Source: SVEL01 sp045125245
Lineage (GTDB): Bacteria > Bacillota > Clostridia > Lachnospirales > Lachnospiraceae
DNA length: 64,000 bases
Assembly: GCA_045125245.1 (NCBI GenBank)
Contig: JBGVNF010000005.1
Span: forward strand, 151,950 to 215,949
Reading direction: 5' to 3'
How positions within the stretch are numbered: the first letter of the stretch is position 1; the number at the start of each line of letters is the position of its first letter. Both the position numbers and the translations under genes were made by a program. A model generated the notes under the pieces. That model was not told where the DNA came from. It did no database searches and saw nothing but the letters and a program-made list of their open reading frames with translations. This document shows, piece by piece, positions 9,280 through 17,992 of the stretch.

Positions 9280-10155
9280 CTATTCTACCATAGGTCTACC
9301 ACATGTAGGACAAACTCCCTCTTTCAACTTCATATACTCTTCAATTCCACCAATCTTATTGAGTAACTCAAATGGTGGAATGAGATTAGGTAGTTTAATA
9401 TGCGATAACCTACAGTTAGGTAATTCGTAGATTGTGACATTAGGTGGTACTTTCACATGGTCAAGTTTGTTGTAAGAATACATTTGAGTAATATCAAGTA
9501 TATTCTGCATCTCTCCTGCTAACCGCTCGTACTCTCGCCAATCGTAAGACTCAATAACTTCCAACGTCTGTTCAATATGCTCTTTCTCTTTATCAAGATT
9601 CTTAATACGCTGAGCAAATGTAGGGTGTGTTATCGTCTTATATGAGTCTAAGAAACTCTGTGCGATGCGGTCTACTGTAATATCCTGAACAATGTCTGCA
9701 TTCACCTTGCCACTTGTAGTTACAAACGGAATAGCACCAAACGTCGGCGATAACTGAAGACAAATATCTCCATCAGCGTAAGTCCTAAATCCGAATTTCT
9801 TATTAAGGCTCTCAAGACCTGTCTTGTCATTAAGATTACGTACTATTCGTTTGCTTTCATCCGTCATATCCGGATTGTAGACAACAAACGATTGTGATAC
9901 TTCCTCTTTGAGAATATACGCTAATTGAGTACCATCTTTAATAAAAGAAATAATACCACAATCAGTACCGTCTTTAATGAGAGAGCGCCTTATATCCTTA
10001 CTTTTTATATTTCCTGAAGTAACGGCTTCAATCACTTTTGATAGTATTGATTTACCGTTAGAGTTATCTCCGGAGAACACCGTAATAGTGTTCTCCTCAA
10101 TAACAATCTCTGCATTACCAATTGCCTGAATATTTTGCAAATCGATTTTAAGCAT
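9280..10155 (-). CDS. SbcC/Rad50-like ATPase, N-terminal half with zinc hook
   Basis: 291 aa. Walker A FSGDNSNGKSILSK at about residue 28 and an AAA/ABC-type N-lobe are followed by a coiled coil (about 190-250) and a C-terminal zinc-hook motif GVCPTCGRPM. There is no signature motif or Walker B; these lie in the separate gene 4473..5126. The break therefore falls at the hook, where the Rad50 chain normally turns back. Its ATG overlaps the SSB-like gene stop (TAATG). Alternatively it is a stand-alone AAA ATPase, but the hook favours SbcC. Confidence 0.72.
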   Translation of the reverse strand: MLKIDLQNIQAIGNAEIVIEENTITVFSGDNSNGKSILSKVIEAVTSGNIKSKDIRRSLIKDGTDCGIISFIKDGTQLAYILKEEVSQSFVVYNPDMTDESKRIVRNLNDKTGLESLNKKFGFRTYADGDICLQLSPTFGAIPFVTTSGKVNADIVQDITVDRIAQSFLDSYKTITHPTFAQRIKNLDKEKEHIEQTLEVIESYDWREYERLAGEMQNILDITQMYSYNKLDHVKVPPNVTIYELPNCRLSHIKLPNLIPPFELLNKIGGIEEYMKLKEGVCPTCGRPMVE

Positions 10156-11495
10156 TATACGAGTTCTCCTAAGTCATCGTCATCCATCTCTGCCAAAGGC
10201 ACGTTTGAACCAACACGGGCACCAATAGCCACACCACTGTTAATCATATCCTGTGCCTGCTGTGACATAGGACTCATTGCTTCTGCTGCTTTCTGAGCTG
10301 CTTCCATAACTCCTGATTCTGCTGTCTGTGCTGTAGGTTCAACTGGTGCTGCTACATCTTCATCTGCTGTGTTTTCCTGATTAGCAGGTACTTCTTCTGC
10401 CTGGCTTTCAACAATTTCTGAGAGCTTTGTCTTAACAGATGCAATGTTATCAACGATACCCAAGTCAATCATATCCTTAGCTGCCTTCTTTGTAAGGTCG
10501 TCTGTAACATCAATGTGTGTAAGGATGATTGTATTCTTTGCAACCCACTTAAGCAACTTAGAGCGAAGGTCTGCCGCTGTAAATGCACCAGGTCTGTATC
10601 CTGTTCTTGCAAGAATGAGATCATTTGCTTTTTCGATATCACGTTCACCGTTAGCGATTTCTTTAACCTTTGCTTCACCATACTTATCCCATAAATCTTT
10701 AAATGCAACAGAAAGACGCATATCACTTGCTACACCATTGTATGTAGCTGACTGACCTGCTTCTTTTGCTTTCTGACCTGCATTACCATATTTGAAGGAT
10801 ACTTCAAGGTATCCATCTTCCGGATTGTAGAAACCAGGTGTATCCATAATTGTGATTAACTGCTGAATAACCTGATTGGATAACTGTTTGTATGCAAGCT
10901 GTGCTTTGTCCCACTTAGGAGTGTTTGTAACAGAATCCATAGGTACAATTAACATTTCAGCAACCATAAAGTAGTCAAGTCTGCCTACCATCTGGCTAAC
11001 CTGAGCATATGTTCTCTGTGTGCCTTCTTCTGCATCACGTCCGTGGTATTTCTCATCAATACGGTCGAGTTTTCTAATAAGCGCCATTTCATCACGCTGT
11101 CCATTGTTTGCTAAGGCAAGTTCATCAGCTGCTTTCTTTGCTGCCTCTTTTTCTGAATTACACTGTGCTTCTAAGATAACACGGGATACCTTAGAGAACT
11201 GGTCACAGTTGATTAAGCATTTAGGAATGTTGTTTTCATCCTCATACCAAGCACGTGCATAAGTCATAAAGGTAGCACCGAATACATCGAAATCTAACTT
11301 ACGTCCGGCACCGAATCCGATAAGTAAGTCGTTCACTTTTTCATCGTAATCATTCATGAACTGGAAAGTCGGAATAAACAAACGATGTGTTACTCCAATC
11401 TCTGCTGCTTTTGAGAGCTGCTTGATGTACCCTCTGTTTGATTTCATCTGTAAACCTGCTCTTGCGCCTCTACCGGCTGTACTAAATGTTGACAT
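10155..11495 (-). CDS. SSB-like protein with acidic C-terminal tail
   Basis: 446 aa. No OB-fold motif can be proven by eye, but a low-complexity Ala/Glu/Pro linker (about 355-425) leads to an acidic tip LAEMDDDDLGELV, the arrangement used by SSB and T4 gp32 to recruit partners. It heads the recombination block. The 5' leader has unstructured A-rich repeats directly before the ribosome-binding site, as expected for a protein that represses its own translation. The linker also contains AAEAMSPMS, resembling the terminal tag described elsewhere. Could instead be another abundant nucleoid-type or structural protein. Confidence 0.5.
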   Translation of the reverse strand: MSTFSTAGRGARAGLQMKSNRGYIKQLSKAAEIGVTHRLFIPTFQFMNDYDEKVNDLLIGFGAGRKLDFDVFGATFMTYARAWYEDENNIPKCLINCDQFSKVSRVILEAQCNSEKEAAKKAADELALANNGQRDEMALIRKLDRIDEKYHGRDAEEGTQRTYAQVSQMVGRLDYFMVAEMLIVPMDSVTNTPKWDKAQLAYKQLSNQVIQQLITIMDTPGFYNPEDGYLEVSFKYGNAGQKAKEAGQSATYNGVASDMRLSVAFKDLWDKYGEAKVKEIANGERDIEKANDLILARTGYRPGAFTAADLRSKLLKWVAKNTIILTHIDVTDDLTKKAAKDMIDLGIVDNIASVKTKLSEIVESQAEEVPANQENTADEDVAAPVEPTAQTAESGVMEAAQKAAEAMSPMSQQAQDMINSGVAIGARVGSNVPLAEMDDDDLGELV

Positions 11496-11510
11496 AAATA
11501 AATCCTCCTG

Positions 11511-11600
11511 ATTGTTCGATTTTGTTCGTTGTTCGATTTTGTTTGTTGTTCGATTGTTTTCAATTATTATTCAGTTTTCGTTTTTGGTTCGATTGTTTCT
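11511..11600 (-). repeat. GTTCGAT repeats in leader of SSB-like gene
   Basis: Four copies of GTTCGAT (minus strand ATCGAAC) start at 11514, 11531, 11548 and 11587; the first three are spaced exactly 17 bp. On the transcript the segment is A-rich and nearly free of secondary structure and ends at the GGAGGAT ribosome-binding site of 10155..11495. A translational operator for the gene product is a reasonable inference. Confidence 0.6.
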
Positions 11601-11620
11601 TTAGCTTTAGTACACCTCCC

Positions 11621-12172
11621 TTAAATAGTGTATTCTATGTATGGAAGAGTTCTTGCTATAACCTGTGGTTTACTCACTTTAATTGTATTACCAATATCAG
11701 TTAATAGCTCTGTTTTTCCATCCATAAAAATGATAGGACTTTCATACAAGTAATAATCGTATGGTATGAATATAACTTTACCTGCATCTTCTGGATTAAA
11801 GTTGAACTTTGCTCTGTCGACCCATACATCACCCAATCTTGTGTTTGACCATAATTCCATCATAGGAATTTTCAATGGCGTATAAGTAATGCGGAAATCA
11901 GTATTAAAGTCAACAGATAGAACTTCTTTAAACACCTCAATACGTTTATCTATAAGTTCCCTATCACTTTTATCTAGTGAACTAATAGATAAAATAAGCT
12001 TGTCCAAATTTCTCAAATCTTTAAATAGTATATTTGGATTGCTAGTCCAAATAGATAATTCAAGATTCGAGTCGAACGTGCTAGATGCAGTGTTTAGAAA
12101 TGTACGTAGAAATGAGTTATTCGATAACTCAAGTGCTCCCATAATATCAACAGCATTATCTATTGCTTTCAA
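11621..12172 (-). CDS. Hypothetical protein with possible tag-like N-terminus, 183 aa
   Basis: Start chosen at TTG 12172 because GGAGGTGA lies 5 nt upstream; the longer frame to 12196 uses another TTG without such a site. The protein then begins MKAIDNAVDIMGALE, a possible degenerate form of the A-I-x-x-M-x-G tag. The rest is soluble with no recognised domain. It is the gene just upstream of the SSB-like leader. Confidence 0.65.
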   Translation of the reverse strand: MKAIDNAVDIMGALELSNNSFLRTFLNTASSTFDSNLELSIWTSNPNILFKDLRNLDKLILSISSLDKSDRELIDKRIEVFKEVLSVDFNTDFRITYTPLKIPMMELWSNTRLGDVWVDRAKFNFNPEDAGKVIFIPYDYYLYESPIIFMDGKTELLTDIGNTIKVSKPQVIARTLPYIEYTI

Positions 12173-12265
12173 ATAACTCACCTCCAACGAATTCAACCAC
12201 TTTTATTACTTATCAATAATATATGATAATCTGAAAGTATCATCTTCAATTATACAATAAATTAT

Positions 12266-12454
12266 TTACTCTTCCTCATTCAAGATGTCCTCATCTAACA
12301 TCTCTAAATCATCTTCATCATAGAAAGACTCTTTCTTGTGTTCTTTACTCTTTTCAATGCGATTTGTCTCCATTATACAATACATAGCGTACGCACCGCC
12401 TAAAGCTGATAAACACATTAAAGTTAACCCTGTAATTAACTTACTTCTCTTCAT
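12266..12454 (-). CDS. Small single-pass membrane protein, 62 aa
   Basis: MKRSKLITGLTLMCLSALGG is an N-terminal membrane helix with positive-inside charge, followed by an acidic tail rich in Glu and Asp. ATGA overlap with the HD-GYP gene means coupled translation. Function unknown. The 12197-12265 gap upstream of the next gene is AT-rich with no feature. Confidence 0.7.
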   Translation of the reverse strand: MKRSKLITGLTLMCLSALGGAYAMYCIMETNRIEKSKEHKKESFYDEDDLEMLDEDILNEEE

Positions 12455-13425
12455 GTAAATGCTCCTCCAATTTTATCTACCGGTATAACATTAGAGCCTA
12501 ACTCACTTAACAACACATCACAGTGTTTGTATATATTACGAAGTATTGGTTCCTTATTATCAGAATAACCAATTACTTCATATACTTCGTCAGTGTTTGT
12601 AGCAAGTAAATCGCCTAAGAAACATTCCGGAATATTATCTACAAATAAGTTATAAATCTCAGGTTTGAATTTATCTTTCTGAGACATTATAACACTCTTT
12701 GCTTCACTTCTCATACTCGATGACTTATATATTCTTTTTGAACATAAAGCATCATAGATATCACATATGTGAACGAGGTCAACATACCAAGGTATATCCT
12801 CATTAGATTTACCATGTGGATAACCTTTACCATCAGCAGACTCATGATGACCTATAGCAATCTCAGTAACGATACTGCTATAGTTATGTTCTTTAAGAAT
12901 TGCATAACCAATTTGCGTATGTAGTTTAACGATATCAAACTCAATATCACTAAGTCTTCTTGGTGCAAACATAATATCTGTTGGAATACTATCTTTACCA
13001 ATATCATGAAGTAAAGCTCCTATAATTATGTCTGAACCTTTACCTGCAATATTATAAGAACTTCGACTTAATAATAGTGCTACGTAATTTGCAACGTTAA
13101 TAGAATGGTCTCGCACATGGTCGGATAAATTCTCAACAAGATTCCTCACGTCTTCACGCTCTAATGCTCTTTGTACATATCTTGTCGATAGTGATTCCAA
13201 TCTAACATTAATTCTTGTTTCAAGTATATCTTCACAACTCACAGACCTTGACTCATAATTATCTGTGCATATTGTGATTCCTCTTATGTTGTTATTTCTA
13301 AGTAGTGCAATATTAGCTTTACTTAGAATAGTTCCTTTCTTTAATATTTTAATGCCATCGAATGTTTTTGCTGAATAAAACAAAACATCACCTACTTTGG
13401 CACTCTTTGTTAAAACGAATTTCAT
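12451..13425 (-). CDS. HD-GYP domain protein (probable c-di-GMP phosphodiesterase)
   Basis: 324 aa from the ATG at 13425, which overlaps the previous stop as TAATG; an upstream ATG at 13449 lacks a ribosome-binding site. The HD domain shows H-x-S near residue 100, LLHDIGKDSIPTD (~135), GHHE and GKGYPHG (~190), i.e. both the HD metal site and the GYP motif. Family members hydrolyse cyclic di-GMP. An N-terminal ~80-residue segment with strands and a KGTIL motif is typical of such proteins. Two PilZ proteins, the usual c-di-GMP receptors, lie 1.3-2.6 kb upstream. Confidence 0.88.
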   Translation of the reverse strand: MKFVLTKSAKVGDVLFYSAKTFDGIKILKKGTILSKANIALLRNNNIRGITICTDNYESRSVSCEDILETRINVRLESLSTRYVQRALEREDVRNLVENLSDHVRDHSINVANYVALLLSRSSYNIAGKGSDIIIGALLHDIGKDSIPTDIMFAPRRLSDIEFDIVKLHTQIGYAILKEHNYSSIVTEIAIGHHESADGKGYPHGKSNEDIPWYVDLVHICDIYDALCSKRIYKSSSMRSEAKSVIMSQKDKFKPEIYNLFVDNIPECFLGDLLATNTDEVYEVIGYSDNKEPILRNIYKHCDVLLSELGSNVIPVDKIGGAFT

Positions 13426-13949
13426 TAAGACTCTATGGTGCCTGAACATCTAGGGCAAACCATACTACCCCCTTTTCGCATCTTTACAACATTATCACAC
13501 CATTGACACACAACATCAACTTCATCTCCATCCTCATCATTAAAATCTTCTAGTGTAAGATTACCTTTTACTTCATCTGCACCATTGTTATAATTAACAG
13601 GCACTGGTGTTGGTGTAGCAGGTTGTGTTGGTGTTTCTACGGCAACTGTGTTTAATTTAGGAAGCGGAGCAGTATTTGTAGGTTGATATTCTAATCCTTG
13701 TTCAGTAATATCAGAATTTACTGTTGCTTGACCAACAGCTTGTTTTCTCTCAACGTGCTGTACTTCCTGTTTAGGCTGAGCAACTTCCTCTTTCGGTGAC
13801 TCAGGCTCATTCTTTCTTGTTTCATCAGTGTATTCTTTTTCGTTCTGATTTGATTTAGAACCATCAGTTAAAATGTAAAATACTGTTATAGCACCAATAA
13901 CGAATAAAAGTATTCCTGCGGTACTATTAGCTGTAAACATATCTAACAT
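13425..13949 (-). CDS. Membrane-anchored zinc-ribbon protein, 174 aa
   Basis: An N-terminal membrane helix (AGILLFVIGAITVFYIL) is followed by a long Pro/Thr/Glu/Gln-rich disordered linker and a C-terminal zinc ribbon with CQWC and CPRC at the very end. The ribbon should sit in the cytoplasm or outside depending on topology. Its stop overlaps the HD-GYP start, linking the two proteins. Partner unknown. Confidence 0.75.
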   Translation of the reverse strand: MLDMFTANSTAGILLFVIGAITVFYILTDGSKSNQNEKEYTDETRKNEPESPKEEVAQPKQEVQHVERKQAVGQATVNSDITEQGLEYQPTNTAPLPKLNTVAVETPTQPATPTPVPVNYNNGADEVKGNLTLEDFNDEDGDEVDVVCQWCDNVVKMRKGGSMVCPRCSGTIES

Positions 13950-13958
13950 AATTCCTCC

Positions 13959-14264
13959 TTATAGGTGAGATTCAAACCACCGTAAGAATTTTTCATTGTT
14001 TGTATCGTAGCCACTAATGCTTGTGATATCTGCATCGAAATCATCTAAGACTTTCTGTATCTTAGTTACATATTCTTCCTTAGTAGAACCTGAAATAACA
14101 AATGAAGTTTTCTTTGTTAATTGACCACTAATCCAGAGATAGGATTGTACCTCTCTTACATTTGCTCCCGCAAGTAAGTGATTTGTACATAGAGCCAATG
14201 CAATTAAATCACCCTCGGCTGGTTTGTCTCCATAATATGTAATACTTAAATTTAAAACTCGCAT
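13959..14264 (-). CDS. Hypothetical protein, 101 aa
   Basis: Starts MRVLNLSITYYGD at 14264 with GGAGG 9 nt upstream; the frame extends to 14282 into the next gene. Alternating strands and helices suggest a compact alpha/beta fold. No family recognised. Confidence 0.65.
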   Translation of the reverse strand: MRVLNLSITYYGDKPAEGDLIALALCTNHLLAGANVREVQSYLWISGQLTKKTSFVISGSTKEEYVTKIQKVLDDFDADITSISGYDTNNEKFLRWFESHL

Positions 14265-14268
14265 AATA

Positions 14269-14748
14269 TTAAACCTCCACATATTTATCTAACTGTATTA
14301 TCTGTTCTACTGAAACAGCTTCATAAACAGTTAACTCCTTTAAAGTTAAATTAGTAGCAAATCTTTCTGCTTGCTCTTTATCGAATGTAAACCATGCTAA
14401 TGTTATGTCATCAGTAAATCTACTATCTTTGCGTGTACGAGCAATAAATTCACTACCTCTACGAATAACGTAAACATCTTCAGATACACCCGTTACATTT
14501 AAAGCAAATTGCTCAGGACCAATAGGTACTAATCCTAAGACCCAACCACCTATGCATGAACTCTGTATATCATAGCAGTCTGCTAAGTGCCTTTTGAGTT
14601 TCTTGTCACAATTTGCAATAGTCATCTCAAAGTAACCGAATCTGTTAAATTTAGATACCTTCGCTAAATATATCTCATGAGAGTTATCTTCATCAATGAA
14701 AACCTCTGATACATTAAACGAGGTTCCATGAATGAAAATAGCCTCCAT
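14269..14748 (-). CDS. Hypothetical protein, 159 aa
   Basis: Unknown soluble protein, strand-rich in the first 100 residues. GAGGTAGAA precedes the ATG. It sits between the PilZ pair and the HD-GYP gene and may belong to the same operon. No motif recognised. Confidence 0.65.
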   Translation of the reverse strand: MEAIFIHGTSFNVSEVFIDEDNSHEIYLAKVSKFNRFGYFEMTIANCDKKLKRHLADCYDIQSSCIGGWVLGLVPIGPEQFALNVTGVSEDVYVIRRGSEFIARTRKDSRFTDDITLAWFTFDKEQAERFATNLTLKELTVYEAVSVEQIIQLDKYVEV

Positions 14749-14752
14749 AATT

Positions 14753-15400
14753 CTACCTCTTATCTCTTGTTCTTAGAGCTTTACGCTGTAGATTCTGAAC
14801 AAGTTGACGTATGCTTTCTTCTTTGTCTATCTTAATACCAATAAGTAATTTATCGTCAGAATATTCATTATCTATTCTAACAACATTACCTTCGGCTCTA
14901 TGTACAATTCTTGTAACTGGGTCTGGTATATTTACAGATGCTGTTTCGCCAACTACAGGTTTAGTACCTTCCTTCGGTATAGTACAACCAATACCCGTAA
15001 AAGAAACATCATGGACGACTCCTGACTGCACACCAGCATGTGATTTAAGTCTCACGTCACAATCATACCCACAGTCATATCGGAATGCTTCACGATAGTT
15101 TATTGGTTCTACTTTTATCGAACTAAGGAGTAACATCCCAACCTTATTTAGATTAACTGCTTTTATACTATAGAATCTATAAATTCTACCATCCTCTTTA
15201 TTATGTACGTCTGCATAATGTAATCCTTCTGAACATCTGATTACTTTGCCTTCATACGTAAGATAGTTGCATAAAGCAACATTTTTCTCTTCTTTTGAAA
15301 TAGGTTCTATGATACTTGTTTCAAGACATATACTTCCACTTGGGAATCTGTAATACATTTGTACAAGTGAACCTACAGTGAATTCATGCAATGCTAACAT
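14753..15400 (-). CDS. PilZ domain protein 1
   Basis: 215 aa with a YcgR-like N-terminal barrel region (1-105) and a C-terminal PilZ domain beginning YREAFRYDCGYDCDV near residue 112 and the conserved DVSFTGIG near 145. PilZ domains bind cyclic di-GMP through an RxxxR motif and (D/N)xSxxG. The arginines here are spaced differently from the canonical RxxxR, so binding should be tested. Adjacent to a paralogue (15400..16041) with an overlapping start/stop. Confidence 0.82.
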   Translation of the reverse strand: MLALHEFTVGSLVQMYYRFPSGSICLETSIIEPISKEEKNVALCNYLTYEGKVIRCSEGLHYADVHNKEDGRIYRFYSIKAVNLNKVGMLLLSSIKVEPINYREAFRYDCGYDCDVRLKSHAGVQSGVVHDVSFTGIGCTIPKEGTKPVVGETASVNIPDPVTRIVHRAEGNVVRIDNEYSDDKLLIGIKIDKEESIRQLVQNLQRKALRTRDKR

Positions 15401-16041
15401 TAGTCTGCTCCTTGTCTTCTGTATTGATGCTCAAGATGATGAACAATCCCAAGCATTAACGTACTAGGATTATTCATATGTACTCCTACAAATGTAACAC
15501 CCTGACTTATAGGTTTCTTTCTTGCAATAGTTCCAACTACATTTGGCTGCTCATTATAGTTTGTTATCTGAACAAATATATCATCAAGCTCATTAAGTGC
15601 AACATTACCATTATAGACCTGGCAACCAATACCTGTAAGAGATATGTCTTGTACAATACCATTTAGAGTCCCTTGGTAACAACGAACTCTGAACTTAGCC
15701 TCATAGTTACAATCAAATCTAAACGCTGCACGTTTATTTATCGGGTCAACACTTTCGTTAGAGAAAATACATAAAGCATCTCCTCTAGCAATATTAACAG
15801 CTCTAACGTCCGAGAATTGAAATTCACCACCTGTGTTAGAGTCGTAGATTATTATGTGTGATAAACCCATAGAACAGTTAAGGACCTGCCCATTGTGCTT
15901 AACAAGTTCACACATAATACCTTGACCATACTTCGGGTCAAGCATACCTTCTATTGTAGTCTTTTTGATTATGTCATTACCATTAACTTTAAATACAAGT
16001 TCAACAACTGAACCTGTACCCATCTCAGTAATGTAACTCAT
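15400..16041 (-). CDS. PilZ domain protein 2
   Basis: 213 aa, paralogue of the downstream gene: same N-terminal region and a PilZ domain with NKRAAFRFDCNYEAKF near 112 and DISLTGIGCQV near 148. The DxSxxG motif is intact. The tandem copies with an HD-GYP protein nearby suggest local c-di-GMP signalling control. Its start overlaps the end of 16025..16906 by 17 nt. Confidence 0.82.
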   Translation of the reverse strand: MSYITEMGTGSVVELVFKVNGNDIIKKTTIEGMLDPKYGQGIMCELVKHNGQVLNCSMGLSHIIIYDSNTGGEFQFSDVRAVNIARGDALCIFSNESVDPINKRAAFRFDCNYEAKFRVRCYQGTLNGIVQDISLTGIGCQVYNGNVALNELDDIFVQITNYNEQPNVVGTIARKKPISQGVTFVGVHMNNPSTLMLGIVHHLEHQYRRQGAD

Positions 16042-16906
16042 CGTATCCTATAACCTCCTTACTAATTTCATGTATAAGGTTAATAGGGATTTTACTTACA
16101 TGCAATCTCCATACTTTATTCGTTATGGGAGAATAAAGCCCTAAGTACTGTATGTTTTTATAGAGTTTATTTTGAGAATTTAAACCCATAACATAGTAAG
16201 TCAATATCTGTAATGTGTGATAAGCAGTAGGCTTATCGCCAGTACATTTTAAGTCAAATAAAGTATTGTTACACACAAAATCCCCTACACCATATTTAAT
16301 CTTATCAGTATAACCATTCGGGTAAAACCTATAATCAAAGATGATATTATTGTTATAAGATGCGTCTATTATAGACACTATCCATAATACAGTTCTTTGA
16401 TAAAGAATCTCAATCTTCCGTATATCACCTTTCGTATAGTATTTAGGTCTTGATGATTCAATAGTCGTCAATCTACTGATATAACCAAAATCAGTTTCCC
16501 AAATATCATACTGATGAATTAAACACAGACATATAATTAACTGATAAATATCGTTTGCTTTTAAATAATTATCAAGTCTCTTGATGAGTCTGTGTATATT
16601 GAAAATGTCATCCTCTTTAATAATCTGTTTATATAATTCATCATAATCTGATTTATATGAAAATGACCTTGCGAAGAATTCAACCCTTTTCTCATAACCG
16701 TTTATAGAAGTTTTAAATAGAAGTTCTTTGTCTGTTCTGATTATAAGGTGTATTATACTGTCTACAACCTTACCTACAATCACTGGTGGTATGTCTCTAC
16801 ATTTAATAGGTTCACCGCCAATTTCTTCTACCTCAAACATGCTTATAGGTAGGAAACCGCCTCTTGGCTGTTTAACACCTTTTATAACTTCTGTAACAGA
16901 ATTCAT
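16025..16906 (-). CDS. PD-(D/E)XK-like nuclease family protein
   Basis: 293 aa. The C-terminal half contains GVGDFVCNNTLFDLKCTGD near residue 205 and then YHTLQILTYYVMG near 230, the D...DxK...Q arrangement of PD-(D/E)XK enzymes. Similar proteins with a GDF...DFK...HTLQ pattern are widespread in Firmicutes and have no assigned substrate. GGAG precedes the ATG. Whether it cuts DNA, as in repair or defence, cannot be told from sequence. Confidence 0.6.
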   Translation of the reverse strand: MNSVTEVIKGVKQPRGGFLPISMFEVEEIGGEPIKCRDIPPVIVGKVVDSIIHLIIRTDKELLFKTSINGYEKRVEFFARSFSYKSDYDELYKQIIKEDDIFNIHRLIKRLDNYLKANDIYQLIICLCLIHQYDIWETDFGYISRLTTIESSRPKYYTKGDIRKIEILYQRTVLWIVSIIDASYNNNIIFDYRFYPNGYTDKIKYGVGDFVCNNTLFDLKCTGDKPTAYHTLQILTYYVMGLNSQNKLYKNIQYLGLYSPITNKVWRLHVSKIPINLIHEISKEVIGYDELHY

Positions 16907-16921
16907 AAAGTACTCCTATGG

Positions 16922-17305
16922 TTATTGTGTAAATAATTGATGTTTAAAGAAAGCTACATCTATAAGTCGTAAACTATGTCCACCTATATTTCTAATTCTA
17001 CCTTTTAGTAGCCGTTCCTTATTCTCTCTTACATCGTCTGCTGTCTTTATACCAGCTCTGCAGAGTGCATTGCTTGTACGTATAACATTACCATTGTTAT
17101 GCGTCCAACCATAAATAAGTTCACCTGCATCATATAAGGCAGAGTATATTTCATTCTCTGCATACCATTTTTCGTGTATCTCCAATTTATGTATACTATC
17201 CCTGATTGTAGTTACACTTACGTTATACATATCAGCAATCTGTGACAAAGATAAGCCATCCCTATGATAGTTACGATATATTGTTGCCCTATTTATTATA
17301 TTCAT
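16922..17305 (-). CDS. Helix-turn-helix DNA-binding protein, 127 aa
   Basis: Start at 17305 (MNIINRATIYRN) with GGAG upstream; an ATG at 17329 is possible but overlaps the next gene. A resolvase/homeodomain-like helix-turn-helix is visible at LSLSQIADMYNVSVTTIRDS (residues ~21-40). Probable regulator of unknown target. Confidence 0.65.
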   Translation of the reverse strand: MNIINRATIYRNYHRDGLSLSQIADMYNVSVTTIRDSIHKLEIHEKWYAENEIYSALYDAGELIYGWTHNNGNVIRTSNALCRAGIKTADDVRENKERLLKGRIRNIGGHSLRLIDVAFFKHQLFTQ

Positions 17306-17318
17306 TCTTCTGTTTCTC

Positions 17319-17876
17319 CTATTCTCCATTCATAATAGAACAGATTTTATCTACATAAGCAAAGCTGTCATATTTGGGAGGAGCTTCAAGGGAGTTAGCT
17401 GGTACGTCATCCTGCTTCTTCAAATCCATACTTCGCATGTAGAAATAATCTATTTCATCAGAAAGCCATTCAAGCAATTCATGACTATCTTCCGTTATAA
17501 CAGTTGTATTACATTTTGTTTCAATAGTAGGAGCCGACTCAATGAATAACTCAATATAGATATCATCAAGGTTTATCCACGAGATAATGAGTTCATTTCT
17601 ATTTACTAAACGCTGTTCATTCTTATTACTTACATATGTATGAAATCTATAGTTCATATCAAACCATGGCTCTAAACCATTTTGGGTTGGTGCATACATT
17701 CTAAGAACATTATGCTTTTTACCATTGTCGTAAGTTTTATTAACATATCTAACAACACCACTACCAGTAATGAGACTATAACGCTTAGCTATAGGTTTTA
17801 TACTTTGTAACTTAGAGTTCAGAATTAATTGACATAAAGTTCTGAAACCTTTATCTAGTGTACCTACGTTACTCAT
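17319..17876 (-). CDS. Hypothetical protein, 185 aa
   Basis: Soluble, mixed alpha/beta, no recognised motif. GGAGAG precedes the ATG. It lies next to the helix-turn-helix gene and downstream of a 116 bp gap containing inverted repeats. Confidence 0.65.
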   Translation of the reverse strand: MSNVGTLDKGFRTLCQLILNSKLQSIKPIAKRYSLITGSGVVRYVNKTYDNGKKHNVLRMYAPTQNGLEPWFDMNYRFHTYVSNKNEQRLVNRNELIISWINLDDIYIELFIESAPTIETKCNTTVITEDSHELLEWLSDEIDYFYMRSMDLKKQDDVPANSLEAPPKYDSFAYVDKICSIMNGE

Positions 17877-17903
17877 AGAGCTCTCCTTTCTTTAACTATT
17901 CTT

Positions 17904-17926
17904 AATGTATATCCTAAATATACATT
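17904..17926. promoter_or_regulatory. Inverted repeat upstream of 17319..17876
   Basis: A 9 bp inverted repeat, AATGTATAT and ATATACATT around a CCTAA loop, lies 28 bp upstream of the ATG at 17876. Size and position fit an operator or a leader hairpin. The neighbouring helix-turn-helix protein is a possible binder (inference). Confidence 0.4.
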
Positions 17927-17992
17927 AAAGTGGCATCATACCATGCATTTACACTGGAGTCGTGTCACTTTTATTTAATTGTTTAAATCATT

